Of a stretch of DNA of 64,000 bases, positions 8,156-16,668 are shown in pieces. Positions within the stretch are counted from its first letter, which is position 1; every line of letters begins with the position of its first letter. This DNA is from Streptoverticillium olivoreticuli subsp. olivoreticuli. Lineage in GTDB: Bacteria; Actinomycetota; Actinomycetes; Streptomycetales; Streptomycetaceae. The stretch is taken from assembly GCF_003391135.1 (NCBI RefSeq), contig NZ_CP031455.1, positions 8,025,501 to 8,089,500 on the forward strand, written 5' to 3'. A program made the translations under genes and the position numbers. Below the pieces are notes generated by a model. It was not told where the DNA came from. It did no database searches and saw only the letters and a program-made list of their open reading frames with translations.

Positions 8156-8888
8156 ACGGGCCGACGGCATCCGCCACCGTATGGCCGAAGGGCGTGTTGA
8201 AGTCCCAGATCAGGAAGAGGAGGAAGGCGATCATCGCGCTGTAGACGCCCGCGAGCAGCAACTCGCGTGGCGAGCGCCGGATCTGGAGGGTGAAGATCAG
8301 CCCGACGGCGACCACGGCGCCCCCGATCAGCCCGAACCACACCACGCCCGGCATCGTGTCGTTCGCGTTCTGTGCCCGCGCGGAGCGCGCGGCGTCCGCG
8401 GCCCCCACCTGGTCCAGCAGCGGCTGGTACGACTGCGTCTCGTGGTCGTCGCGCGGCACGTACGAGGTGACGTCCTCCCGCACTTTGGACAGCAACTGCT
8501 CGCTGCGGTCGGTGATCTCGCCCCGCTTGAGCATCACCGGCCACTCCTTGTGCACGACGTAGCTCACATAGGCGTCGACGTCCTCGCGGGTGCGGTCCCG
8601 GACCGCCGGCGCGTACGCCTGGACCCGCTCGCTGACCTCGTGCAGCGCCTGCGCCTCCGCGCGGACCCCGTCCTGCGCGGCGTTGCGCGCCTCCCAGACA
8701 CCGGCGATGGCCAGGCCGAGCACGATGGCGTACACGACCCCGATCATCATCGTCATGTACTCGATCACGTCGGGCGTCTCGGAGGGGTCGTCGTCCTCGC
8801 TCAGCCTGCGCTCCCGGAGCACGGTGATCGTCAGGACGACCGCGCACGCGGCGGCCATCGCGAGGGTCAGGACCAGCCACTCGGACAA
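8133..8888 (-). CDS. DUF4239 (bestrophin-like) membrane protein
   Basis: A 251-residue protein with two N-terminal membrane segments (LVLTLAMAAACAVVLTITVL and MMIGVVYAIVLGLAIAGVW), a long helical soluble middle (about residues 70-185), and two C-terminal membrane segments (VVWFGLIGGAVVAVGLIF and LLAGVYSAMIAFLLFLIW). This four-helix layout with EARNAAQDGVRAEAQAL after the second helix is typical of DUF4239 proteins, related by fold to bestrophin channels. The cellular role is unknown. It overlaps the 3' end of the P450 gene on the other strand. Confidence 0.75.
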   Translation of the reverse strand: MSEWLVLTLAMAAACAVVLTITVLRERRLSEDDDPSETPDVIEYMTMMIGVVYAIVLGLAIAGVWEARNAAQDGVRAEAQALHEVSERVQAYAPAVRDRTREDVDAYVSYVVHKEWPVMLKRGEITDRSEQLLSKVREDVTSYVPRDDHETQSYQPLLDQVGAADAARSARAQNANDTMPGVVWFGLIGGAVVAVGLIFTLQIRRSPRELLLAGVYSAMIAFLLFLIWDFNTPFGHTVADAVGPFTDMFAI

Positions 8889-8954
8889 GGGGAACCTCCG
8901 GGAAGAGCGGGGCAGGCAGGGGGCGAGCAGGGTGGAGAAGACGCACCGGGCGGG

Positions 8955-9710
8955 TCAGCCGCGCCCACCGCTGCCACCGCCGCCGCGCGGCCGCAGCATG
9001 GCGGCGGCGAGCACGGCCGGGGCGGTGAGTACCAGCATGAGCATGACCGGCGAGGAGCCACCCGGGGCGGGCTTCCCGGCCGCCTGGTGATAGGCGCGGG
9101 GCGCGATGTGGGCCGCGGCGACCGCAGGGGCGGGATTCGGGGCCGGCGGGGCGGGCGGCGCCGGGGGCGGCGGCGCGGGAGCCGCGCGCTTCACTGCGAC
9201 GGGCACGGGGACCGGGCCGGGCAGCGGGGGAGGAGTGCGGCGTGGTGACGGGGGAGCCGGAACGCGGGGCGCGGGCCGGGGACCGGTCGGCCGTACGGGC
9301 GGCGGCGGTGCCTCCGGGCAGTGGGCACTGATCACCGCCGAGCTCTCCGCACCGTGCGAGAGGACCGTCAGACAGCCCCGCCCCCGGATGGCCACCGAGG
9401 TGCCCTGACCGTCCCCGCCGCCCGGGACCCGGACCTGCCGGTGGTGTCCGTCGTCGATGACGACCGACGGCGAGAGGCTGCCCGGCCCGTCGTCCATCAC
9501 GCGGACCGAGGGCGGGTGGCCGCCGTCGCGCTCACGCTCCGACGGCGCCGCGGCGCGCGTGGTGCCGGGGACGGCGCTCGCGTGGGATCGGCGCGGCCAG
9601 TCCGCCGCCGGGCCGGGGTCGCCGTCCGGTGCCGGTGCGCCCGCCGCTGTCGCCAGCACGGCCGCGAAGGTCACGATGCCCGTACGCCCTGCCCGTACCC
9701 ATCCGTTCAC
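8955..9710 (-). CDS. Putative secreted or membrane-anchored Pro-rich protein, function unknown
   Basis: A 251-residue protein with an N-terminal signal-like segment (GIVTFAAVLATAAGAPA), a low-complexity extracellular region, and a small patterned segment (SVVIDDGHHRQVRV, SVAIRGRGCLTVLSHGA) that could be a short beta domain. A Pro/Ala-rich stalk follows (roughly residues 130-200), then a C-terminal hydrophobic segment (VMLMLVLTAPAVLAAAML) and a basic Gly-rich tail. This layout suggests export and anchoring at the membrane. The start codon is GTG. No catalytic motif was seen, and the low complexity makes even the coding call somewhat uncertain. Confidence 0.5.
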   Translation of the reverse strand: MNGWVRAGRTGIVTFAAVLATAAGAPAPDGDPGPAADWPRRSHASAVPGTTRAAAPSERERDGGHPPSVRVMDDGPGSLSPSVVIDDGHHRQVRVPGGGDGQGTSVAIRGRGCLTVLSHGAESSAVISAHCPEAPPPPVRPTGPRPAPRVPAPPSPRRTPPPLPGPVPVPVAVKRAAPAPPPPAPPAPPAPNPAPAVAAAHIAPRAYHQAAGKPAPGGSSPVMLMLVLTAPAVLAAAMLRPRGGGGSGGRG

Positions 9711-9853
9711 GACGCAGATCCTGGCGGTCGCGCGCGCCTTGAGGCCAATTCCCCGGCGTAATCCCTTCGATGGGATGAAGAACTGTGTGCGTTGTGTGCA
9801 GAAACGTAACGTTCAACTCCGGTACGCGGAGCGGTGATCCGGTACGACCGCCC

Positions 9854-10618
9854 TCAAATGCGGGAGAAGTCCCCGTGCCGGCCCGCCCCCGCCGCGAAGC
9901 GCGCCGCCCCTTGGGCGGCCTCGCCCAAGGATGCCTGACCGTGGGCGAGTTCGGCCGCCATCGCCGTCTCCTCGGGGACGCCCTCCTGGTCCAGCAGGGA
10001 GGCGCGGTCGCCCCGCAGGCACGACTGCGGGAAACGGGCGATCTCCGCGGCCAGTTCCTCCGCCGCCGCGCGGGCCCCGCCGGACGGCACCAGGCGGTTG
10101 GCGAGACCCATCGCGTAAGCCTCCGCGGCGGGCACCGGGCGGCCCGTGAGGACCAGATCCATGGCGCGGCTCGCACCGATCAGCCGCGGCAGCCGCACCG
10201 TGCCGCCGTCGATCAGGGGCACGCCCCAGCGGCGGCAGAACACCCCGAAGACCGCGTCCTCCTCCGCCACCCGCAGGTCGCACCACAGCGCCAACTCCAG
10301 CCCGCCCGCCACCGCGTGGCCGCTCACCGCCGCGATGACCGGCTTCGACAGCCGCAGCCGCGTGGGGCCCATCGGGCCGTCGCCGCCGGGCGCCACCCGG
10401 TTGCCCCGCTCCGTGCCGAAAGCCTTGAGGTCGGCGCCCGCGCAGAACGTGCCGCCCTCGCCCCACAGCACCGCCACCCGCGCCGCGTCATCGGCCTCGA
10501 ACTCCCGGAAGGCGTCGGCCAGCAGGGCGGCCGTCGGGCCGTCCACGGCGTTGCGCGCGGCGGGCCGCGCGAGGACGACCGTCGTCACCGGCCCGGAGCG
10601 CTCCGTACGGACCGTCAC
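9854..10618 (-). CDS. Enoyl-CoA hydratase/isomerase family protein
   Basis: A 254-residue crotonase-fold protein. It shows TTVVLARPAARNAVDGPTAA at the N-terminus, the oxyanion-hole segment EGGTFCAGADLKAF, and the second CoA/oxyanion helix KPVIAAVSGHAVAGGLELALWCDLRVA, followed by FGVFCRRWGVPLIDGGTVRLPRLIG. The second catalytic-type Glu of classical hydratases is not obvious in that last segment, so hydratase versus isomerase activity cannot be decided. The GTG start overlaps the stop of the upstream acyl-CoA dehydrogenase (GTGA), so both are probably made together for degradation of one acyl-CoA. Confidence 0.85.
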   Translation of the reverse strand: MTVRTERSGPVTTVVLARPAARNAVDGPTAALLADAFREFEADDAARVAVLWGEGGTFCAGADLKAFGTERGNRVAPGGDGPMGPTRLRLSKPVIAAVSGHAVAGGLELALWCDLRVAEEDAVFGVFCRRWGVPLIDGGTVRLPRLIGASRAMDLVLTGRPVPAAEAYAMGLANRLVPSGGARAAAEELAAEIARFPQSCLRGDRASLLDQEGVPEETAMAAELAHGQASLGEAAQGAARFAAGAGRHGDFSRI

Positions 10619-12261
10619 AGCCCCTCCTTCGCCCGCGCGCGGTCGAGGATCGGCCCCAGGTCCGCGCCCGTGGGCAGGGTGCCGAACGCGTGGCCCCAGT
10701 CGCCGCCCAGCCGGGACGCGCAGAACGCGTCGGCGACGGCCGGCGTGCCGTGGCGCACGAGCAGGCTGCCCTGGAGCACGAGCGTGAGCTGCTCGGCGAG
10801 GCGGCGCGCCAGCAGCTGGGCGCGGTGCGGGTCGGAGAGTGAACCGAGGAGCTCGCGCAGGCGCCCCACGGCCGCGTCGAGCCGGGAGTCCGCCCCCGCC
10901 GCCGCGCCGACCTCCGCGAAGTAGGCGTCGAGGACGGCCGGTTCCCTGGTCAGCGCGCGCAGCACGTCCAGTGCGCCCACATTGCCCGAGCCCTCCCAGA
11001 TGGACAGCAGCGGCGCCTCCCGGTACAGCCGGGGCATGCCGGACTCCTCGACGTAGCCGTTGCCGCCCAGGCACTCGAGGGCCTCGGCGGCGTGCGCGCT
11101 GCCGCGCTTGCACACCCAGTACTTCCCGGCGGCGAGCGCGAGCCTGCGCAGCGCCGCCTCCGCGGCGTCCCCCGCCTCGGACCGGTCGAGCGCCGCCGCC
11201 AGCCGCATCGCCAGCACCGTGGCCGCCTCGGACTCCACGGCCAGGTCCGCCAGGACGTTGCGCATCAGCGGCTGGTCGATCAGCTCGGCGCCGAACGCCC
11301 GCCGGTGCGCCGTGTGGTGCAGTGCCTGCCGCAGCCCGGCCCGCATGCCGGCCGCCGACCCGATGACGCAGTCGAGCCGCGTCATGTTGACCATCTCGAC
11401 GATCGTGCGCACCCCGCGGCCGGGCTCGCCCACCGGCCAGGCCACGGCCCCCTCGTACTCGATCTCGGCCGAGGCGTTGGAGCGGTTGCCGAGCTTGTCC
11501 TTCAGCCGCTGCAGGCGCATGGCGTTGCGCGTGCCGTCGGGCAGCACCCGCGGCAGGAGGAAACAGGTGAGCCCCTCCGGCGCCTGCGCGAGCATCAGGA
11601 AAACATCGCTCATCGGCGCCGACGTGAACCACTTGTGGCCGGTGACCACGTACGAGCCGTCGCCCGCGGGCACCGCCGTCGTCGTGTTCGCCCGGACGTC
11701 CGAGCCGCCCTGCTTCTCCGTCATCGACATGCCCGCGATCAGCCCCTGCTTGCCCAGCGGGGGCCGGAGTCCGTAGTCGTACGCGCGCGACGCGAGCAGG
11801 GGCTCGTAGGCGGCGGCGAGATCCGGCTGGGCGCGCAGCGCCGGCACGGCGGCGTAGGTCATGGAGATCGGACAGCCGTGCCCCGCCTCGGCCTGCGCCC
11901 AGACGTAGAACTTCGCGGCGCGCACCAGATGGGCCCCGGCGTGGGGCTCGGCCCAGGGCGCGGCGTGCTGACCGCTCGCGACCGCCTCGGCCATCAGCTG
12001 GTGCCAGGCCGGGTGGAACTCGACCTCGTCCACCCGATGGCCGTACCGGTCGTGCGTGCGCAGCACCGGTGGATACGCCTCCGCCAGCCGCGCCCGCTCC
12101 TGGACCTCCTCCGACCCGGCGCGCGCCCCCAGCGCGCGCACCTCCGCCTCCCCCCAGCCACCGCCGTCGCGGCGCAGCGCCTCCAGCAGCGCCGGGTCGT
12201 CGGCGGTGGTGAAGCCGGTCAGGGGCGGTGCCTGGTTGAACACTTCGTGGGTGGCGTTCAC
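10615..12261 (-). CDS. AidB-like acyl-CoA dehydrogenase
   Basis: A 548-residue protein, longer than ordinary acyl-CoA dehydrogenases (about 380-400) and matching the AidB type. The start THEVFNQAPPLTGF is characteristic of that group. Flavin and substrate motifs are MTEKQGGSDVRANTT, GHKWFTSAPMSDVFLMLA and the C-terminal ALECLGGNGYVEESGMPRLYREAPLLSIWEGSGN. AidB proteins are linked to alkylation-damage responses in E. coli, but actinomycete homologues next to crotonases are often catabolic. The GTG start is supported by GGAGGT about five bases upstream; upstream in-frame codons run into the divergent regulator promoter. It is cotranscribed with the enoyl-CoA hydratase. Confidence 0.85.
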   Translation of the reverse strand: MNATHEVFNQAPPLTGFTTADDPALLEALRRDGGGWGEAEVRALGARAGSEEVQERARLAEAYPPVLRTHDRYGHRVDEVEFHPAWHQLMAEAVASGQHAAPWAEPHAGAHLVRAAKFYVWAQAEAGHGCPISMTYAAVPALRAQPDLAAAYEPLLASRAYDYGLRPPLGKQGLIAGMSMTEKQGGSDVRANTTTAVPAGDGSYVVTGHKWFTSAPMSDVFLMLAQAPEGLTCFLLPRVLPDGTRNAMRLQRLKDKLGNRSNASAEIEYEGAVAWPVGEPGRGVRTIVEMVNMTRLDCVIGSAAGMRAGLRQALHHTAHRRAFGAELIDQPLMRNVLADLAVESEAATVLAMRLAAALDRSEAGDAAEAALRRLALAAGKYWVCKRGSAHAAEALECLGGNGYVEESGMPRLYREAPLLSIWEGSGNVGALDVLRALTREPAVLDAYFAEVGAAAGADSRLDAAVGRLRELLGSLSDPHRAQLLARRLAEQLTLVLQGSLLVRHGTPAVADAFCASRLGGDWGHAFGTLPTGADLGPILDRARAKEGL

Positions 12262-12295
12262 GGGGGACCTCCGGACGGACGGGGTGCGATGCGGC

Positions 12296-12331
12296 ATTAC
12301 AGTTTTATGATGCGTGATCCAGCACTGTAAT
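12296..12331. promoter_or_regulatory. Inverted repeat in divergent promoter region, likely PaaX-family operator
   Basis: ATTACAG at 12296-12302 is mirrored by CTGTAAT at 12325-12331, with a 22-bp spacer. It lies between the AidB-like dehydrogenase and the PaaX-type gene. A good -10 match (TATGAT, 12306-12311) lies inside the spacer on the plus strand. The second arm overlaps the upstream candidate ATG (12330) of the regulator, which argues for translation from the later ATG at 12351. Autoregulation plus control of the fatty acyl genes is inferred. Confidence 0.5.
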
Positions 12332-13091
12332 GAACAGGGTTTCGACAACCATGGACGACACCGGCACCGCCCCGCCCCTCCGGCCGCTGACCGCCCGCTC
12401 GGTCGTGCTCTCCACCCTGCTCGGGCACCACCCGCCCGCGCTGCCGGCCCGCGCGCTCGTCCGCGCGGGCGCGCTCTTCGGCACGGCCGAGGGCACGGTC
12501 CGCACCGCCCTCACCCGCATGGTCGCCGCCGGCGACCTGGAACAGCGGGACGGCACCTACCGGCTCACCGACCGCCTCCTCGCCCGCCAGGCCCGGCAGG
12601 ACGACAGCCGCGCCCCGCGCACCCGCGCCTGGGACGGCGGCTGGGAGATCGCCGTCGTCACCACCGAGCGCCGCGCCCCCGCCGACCGGGCGGCCCTCCG
12701 CCAGGCGATGGCGGCCCTGCGCCTCGCCGAACTCCGCGAGGGCTGCTGGACGCGCCCGGCCAACCTCGTCCGCGACCGGCCCGCCGTCGTCGCCGGGCAG
12801 TGCGCGGTCTTCACCGGCGAGCCCGAGGACGACCCGGCACGGCTCGCGGCGACGCTGTGGGACCTGGACGGGTGGGCGGCACGGGCGACCGCACTGGAAG
12901 CGGCCCTGCGCCCCGGAAGCCTCGCCGAACAGTTCACCGTCTCGGCGGCGGTCCTGCGCCATCTGCTGGCGGACCCGGTCCTGCCGGGTGCGCTGCTGCC
13001 GCCGGGGTGGCCGGGGGAGCGGCTCCGCGAACACTACGAGGCGTTCGACGGAGCCTTCCGCGAACTGCTGCGGGGGCACCTCGGGGTGTAG
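12330..13091 (+). CDS. PaaX-family transcriptional regulator
   Basis: A 253-residue protein with the PaaX layout: an N-terminal winged-helix segment (TARSVVLSTLLGHHPPALPARALVRAGALFGTAEGTVRTALTRMVAAGDLE, residues 22-72), a middle domain opening with WDGGWEIAVVTTERR, and a C-terminal domain beginning near WDLDGWAARATALEAAL. PaaX-type repressors usually sense an aryl- or acyl-CoA made by the pathway they control, which fits the divergent acyl-CoA dehydrogenase/hydratase pair. The start is uncertain: ATG 12330 overlaps the operator arm, ATG 12351 does not, and neither has a clear Shine-Dalgarno. Confidence 0.82.
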   Translation: MNRVSTTMDDTGTAPPLRPLTARSVVLSTLLGHHPPALPARALVRAGALFGTAEGTVRTALTRMVAAGDLEQRDGTYRLTDRLLARQARQDDSRAPRTRAWDGGWEIAVVTTERRAPADRAALRQAMAALRLAELREGCWTRPANLVRDRPAVVAGQCAVFTGEPEDDPARLAATLWDLDGWAARATALEAALRPGSLAEQFTVSAAVLRHLLADPVLPGALLPPGWPGERLREHYEAFDGAFRELLRGHLGV

Positions 13092-13101
13092 GGGATTTTC
13101 T

Positions 13102-13263
13102 CCCCAGCCCCGCCCCTTCCCGTAACTGGGGCTCCGCCCCGGACCCCGGTCCTCAATCGCCGGACGGGCTGATTCCAGCCCGTCCGGCGTTTGAGGACAA
13201 GCGGCGCAGCCGCTTCGGGGGTCCGGGGGTTTCCCCCGGTTTCGGGAAGGGGCGGGGCTGGGG
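13102..13263. repeat. Intergenic palindromic repeat, full copy A
   Basis: A 162-bp nested palindrome. The outer 21-bp arms are perfect inverses (13102-13122 and 13243-13263). The inner arms (13159-13171 and 13176-13188) form a 13-bp stem with a four-base loop. Related copies lie at 47805-47987 (full) and at 35605, 39427 and 42637 (partial). All sit between genes, mostly just after a stop codon. This copy begins 10 bp after the PaaX gene and probably acts as a terminator. Confidence 0.8.
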
Positions 13264-13327
13264 AACAAAACCCACGTGCGGGGCAATCACGCTCGCGCCA
13301 CCAGTGACCACGTACGACGCTGGCTTC

Positions 13328-14407
13328 ATGATCCGCAGATGCGCCGCCGCGCTGGCCCTGCTCGTGGCATTCACCGCTGCCCCCGCCAACGCGGCTCCGC
13401 CGCAGACGCGCACCGTATCCGCCTGGATGCCCTACTGGGAGCCCGGCGCCTACCAGGACGCGCTCGCCCACGCGGAGCAACTGCACACCGTCAACCCCTT
13501 CTGGTACGAGGCCACCGCCGCCGACCGCGTCACCGCGCACCCGGGCGCCGGCGACCGGGCCGTGATCGACGGGCTGCACCGAGCCGGGATCAAGGTCGTG
13601 CCGACCGTCACCGAGAGCCTCGACGCCGCCGCGATGGCGGATCTGACCGGGGACGCGAAGGCCCGCGCCACGCACGTCGACACCCTGGTGCGGCTCGCCA
13701 CCGGCCTCCCGTACGACGGGCTCGACCTCGACTACGAGCAGATGAACGAGAGCGCCAAGAGCCCGGCCCTCGTCGACCGCGTGCGCACCGGCTTCACCAC
13801 CCTGATCGGCGAGGTCTGCGCCAGGCTGCACGCCCTGCGCAAGGAGTGCACGGCGGCCGTCTTCCCCCGGTCCGACACCCCCGGCCACGACGGCGGTCCC
13901 GTCTACGACTACGCCAGGCTGGGCCGGGCCCTCGACCGGCTGCGGATCATGGGCTACAACCTGCACGACGCCCTCGAGCCGCCCGGCCCGCTCTCCACCC
14001 CCGGCTGGTACGACGAGATCCTGCGCTACGCCACCGCCCGGCTGCCCGCGGACAGGATCGAGATGGGCATCCCGGCCTACGGCTGGGACCACGTGGTCGG
14101 CGACCCCGGCCGGGCCACCCACCGCACCTGGCGGGAGGCCGACGCGCTGCGCCGCAAGGTCGGCGCGCCCTACGCCCTGGACCCCGTCGCGCGCACCCCC
14201 CACTTCACCTACACCGAGGGCGGCAAGCAGCGCGAGGTCTGGTACCAGGACGCGCGCGGGATCGCCGACCACCTGCGCGTACTGCGGAAGTACGGTGTTG
14301 GGGGGACGGCACTGTGGGCGCTCGACTTCGAGGACCCGGACCTGTGGCCCGTCCTCGCGGGCGACCCGCCCGCCGCCGGGGACCGGGAGAATATGAGCAG
14401 TCGGTGA
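13328..14407 (+). CDS. Secreted glycoside hydrolase family 18 protein
   Basis: A 359-residue exported protein with a short signal peptide (MIRRCAAALALLVAFTAAPANA, cut near residue 22). The GH18 catalytic signature DxxDxDxE is present as DGLDLDYE at residues 130-137, with Glu137 as the proton donor. Other TIM-barrel strands are visible: VSAWMPYWEPG, IKVVPTVTES, RIMGYNLHD and MGIPAYGWDH, with the C-terminal LRKYGVGGTALWALDFEDPD. The compact single domain resembles the spore peptidoglycan hydrolase/chitinase-like branch rather than multidomain chitinases. Chitin, peptidoglycan or another GlcNAc polymer are all possible substrates. Confidence 0.85.
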   Translation: MIRRCAAALALLVAFTAAPANAAPPQTRTVSAWMPYWEPGAYQDALAHAEQLHTVNPFWYEATAADRVTAHPGAGDRAVIDGLHRAGIKVVPTVTESLDAAAMADLTGDAKARATHVDTLVRLATGLPYDGLDLDYEQMNESAKSPALVDRVRTGFTTLIGEVCARLHALRKECTAAVFPRSDTPGHDGGPVYDYARLGRALDRLRIMGYNLHDALEPPGPLSTPGWYDEILRYATARLPADRIEMGIPAYGWDHVVGDPGRATHRTWREADALRRKVGAPYALDPVARTPHFTYTEGGKQREVWYQDARGIADHLRVLRKYGVGGTALWALDFEDPDLWPVLAGDPPAAGDRENMSSR

Positions 14408-14470
14408 CAGTTCGGCCGCCCGAAGGGTCGAACGTCGCACTGTTGTGCTGATGGGACGGATACTGGCCGC

Positions 14471-15169
14471 ATGTCACGCGTGCTTCTGATCGAGGACGAC
14501 CGGGCCGTACGGGAAGGTGTCACCCTCACCCTGCGCCGCCGCGGCCACGAGGTCGAGGGCGCCGCCACCGGCGAGGCCGGTATCGCGGCCATGGAGACCT
14601 TCCGGCCGGACCTCGTCCTGCTCGATCTGATGCTGCCCGACAAGAGCGGCTTCGAGGTGTGCCGCCGGATCCGCGCCACCCGGCAGATCCCGATCATCAT
14701 GCTCACCGCGCGCGGCGACGACATAGACGTCGTCCTCGGCCTGGAGGCGGGCGCCGACGACTACATCGTCAAGCCCGCCCGCGGCGAGGTCCTCGAGGCC
14801 CGGATCCGGGCCGTGCTGCGCCGCGCCGCGCCCGGCGACGGCGGCCCCGACCCGGCCGTGACCCAGCCGGTCGAGACGCACGGCGACCTCACCATCGACC
14901 GCGCGGGCCTGCTCGTCGCCAAGCACGGCCAGGACCTGCCGCTGGCCCCCTCCGAGCTGAAGCTGCTGCTCTACCTGTCGTCGACGCCCGGCCGGGTCTT
15001 CAGCCGCCAGCAGCTGCTGGAGCACGTGTGGGAGCACAGCTACCACGGTGACGCGCGGCTGGTCGACGCCTGTGTGATGCGCCTGCGGACCAAGGTCGAG
15101 GAGTCCACGAGGTCGCCGAAGTACATCCAGACCGTGCGCGGTTTCGGTTACCGGTTCGGGCCCCTGTGA
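14471..15169 (+). CDS. OmpR-family response regulator
   Basis: A 232-residue two-domain regulator. The receiver domain has the acidic pair D9/D10, the phosphoacceptor D52 in LVLLDLMLPDKSGFEVC, T in IIMLTARGDD, and the lysine in DDYIVKPARGEV. The C-terminal winged helix has LPLAPSELKLLLYLSSTPGRVFSR, HVWEHSYHGDARLVDACVMRLRTKVE and IQTVRGFGYRF. The sequence resembles AfsQ1/CseB-type regulators, but there is not enough to assign a symbol. The stop overlaps the GTG start of the histidine kinase (GTGA). Confidence 0.9.
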   Translation: MSRVLLIEDDRAVREGVTLTLRRRGHEVEGAATGEAGIAAMETFRPDLVLLDLMLPDKSGFEVCRRIRATRQIPIIMLTARGDDIDVVLGLEAGADDYIVKPARGEVLEARIRAVLRRAAPGDGGPDPAVTQPVETHGDLTIDRAGLLVAKHGQDLPLAPSELKLLLYLSSTPGRVFSRQQLLEHVWEHSYHGDARLVDACVMRLRTKVEESTRSPKYIQTVRGFGYRFGPL

Positions 15170-16668
15170 GCCGCCGGCTCCTTCCGCGCTTCCCCGGATT
15201 CCGCCGCCCGGAGTTCCGCCGTCCCACCCTGCGCGGTGTCGCGGGCGGGCTGCGGGCCCGTCTGGTCGTGGCGTTCCTGCTGGTCGCGGCCCTCAGCGCG
15301 CTCACCACGGCGGCGCTGACCTTCCGCTCGGCCCGCACCGCGATCCTCAAGCACACCCAGGACACCGCCATCGACTCCCTGCGCTCGCAGGTGAACTCGC
15401 AGGTGCCCGACTACACCTTCCCGCTGACCGCCCAGGCGCAGGAGGACCTCAGCCGCCGGCTCACCGCGGCCGGCGGCGCGCAGCACTGGATCATCCACCT
15501 CCGCTACCAGGGCGGGGCGATGGTGCCCGCGGCGGACACCGACCGGATCATCCCGCAGGGCCTGCAGCAGAAGGTCCGCTCCGGCATCCCGGCCTTCCAG
15601 CGGATGGACATCGGCGGCAACCCCTGGCTCTCCATCGGCCTGCCCGTCACCTTCAAGGACAACGGCCAGGACTCCGGCCTGGAGGTCTACGCGCAGATGG
15701 CGCTCCGCGAGGACGAGGCCAATGTGCAGGCCCTGGTCAAGGCCGCGCAGAGCGGCGCCCTGCCCGCGGTCGCGCTGGCCGCCGTGCCCGCCCTGATCGC
15801 CGCGCGCGGGGTGCTGCGGCCCGTGCGCGAACTGCGCCGCGCCTCCCGGAAGATCGCCGCGGGCGAGCTCGACACCCGGCTGCGGGTGACCGGCCGCGAC
15901 GAGCTCGCCGACCTCTCCCGCACCTTCAACGACATGGCCGAGGCGCTGGAGGAGAACGTCGCCGAACTGCGCCGCATGGAGGCCAACTCCCGGCGCTTCG
16001 CCGCCGACGTCTCGCACGAGCTGCGCACCCCGCTGGCCGCCATGACCGCCGTCGTCGACGTCCTCGACGAGGACGCCGCCTCGCTCGACCCCGACACCGC
16101 CTACGCAGTCCGGCTCATCAGCGAGGAGACCGGGAAGCTCGCCCGCATGGTCGAGGACCTCATGGAGATCTCCCGCTTCGACGCGGGGGCCGCCGCCCTC
16201 CACCTGGACGAGGTCGACGTCTCGGAGACCGTGCGCAAGACCCTCCAGGCCCGCGGCTGGCAGGAGAAGGTGACCGCCGACCTGCCGGAGGGCGTACGGG
16301 CCCGGCTGGACCCGCGGCGCATCGACGTCGTGGTCGCCAACCTCGTCGGCAACGCGCTCAAGCACGGCGGGGAACCGGTGAGCGTCGCGGTCCGGGCCGA
16401 GAGCCGGGACACCGGCGAGCGGCTGCTGATCGAGATCGCGGACCGGGGCGCGGGCATCGACCCCGAGGTCCTGCCGCACGTCTTCGACCGGTTCTTCAAG
16501 GCGGACTCCGCCCGCGCCCGCTCCGAGGGCAGCGGCCTGGGCCTCGCCATCACCCTGGAGAACGTCCGCCTGCACGACGGGACGGTACGGGCCGCCAACG
16601 CACCCGGAGGAGGAGCGGTGTTCACCGTGGAACTGCCCCTGCGGCGCGGCGGGGGTGAGGAGGCATGA
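15166..16668 (+). CDS. Membrane-bound sensor histidine kinase
   Basis: A 500-residue kinase partner of the upstream response regulator. It has a basic N-terminus, a first membrane helix (LVVAFLLVAALSALTTAALTF), an extracytoplasmic sensor domain of about 140 residues, and a second membrane helix near ALPAVALAAVPALIAA. A HAMP domain follows (RPVRELRRASRKIAAGELDTRL), then the DHp motif SHELRTPL with phosphoacceptor His284, and ATPase boxes NLVGNALKH (N), DRGAGIDPEV (G1), FDRFFKAD (F) and GSGLGLAI (G2). It acts with the regulator and probably the lipoprotein gene behind it. The signal is unknown. Confidence 0.92.
   Translation: MSRRLLPRFPGFRRPEFRRPTLRGVAGGLRARLVVAFLLVAALSALTTAALTFRSARTAILKHTQDTAIDSLRSQVNSQVPDYTFPLTAQAQEDLSRRLTAAGGAQHWIIHLRYQGGAMVPAADTDRIIPQGLQQKVRSGIPAFQRMDIGGNPWLSIGLPVTFKDNGQDSGLEVYAQMALREDEANVQALVKAAQSGALPAVALAAVPALIAARGVLRPVRELRRASRKIAAGELDTRLRVTGRDELADLSRTFNDMAEALEENVAELRRMEANSRRFAADVSHELRTPLAAMTAVVDVLDEDAASLDPDTAYAVRLISEETGKLARMVEDLMEISRFDAGAAALHLDEVDVSETVRKTLQARGWQEKVTADLPEGVRARLDPRRIDVVVANLVGNALKHGGEPVSVAVRAESRDTGERLLIEIADRGAGIDPEVLPHVFDRFFKADSARARSEGSGLGLAITLENVRLHDGTVRAANAPGGGAVFTVELPLRRGGGEEA

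Noticed and set aside
12262..12348. Longer start of the AidB-like dehydrogenase
   Set aside because: The extra residues are unlike the family and would cross the divergent promoter. The GTG at 12261 has an excellent ribosome binding site.
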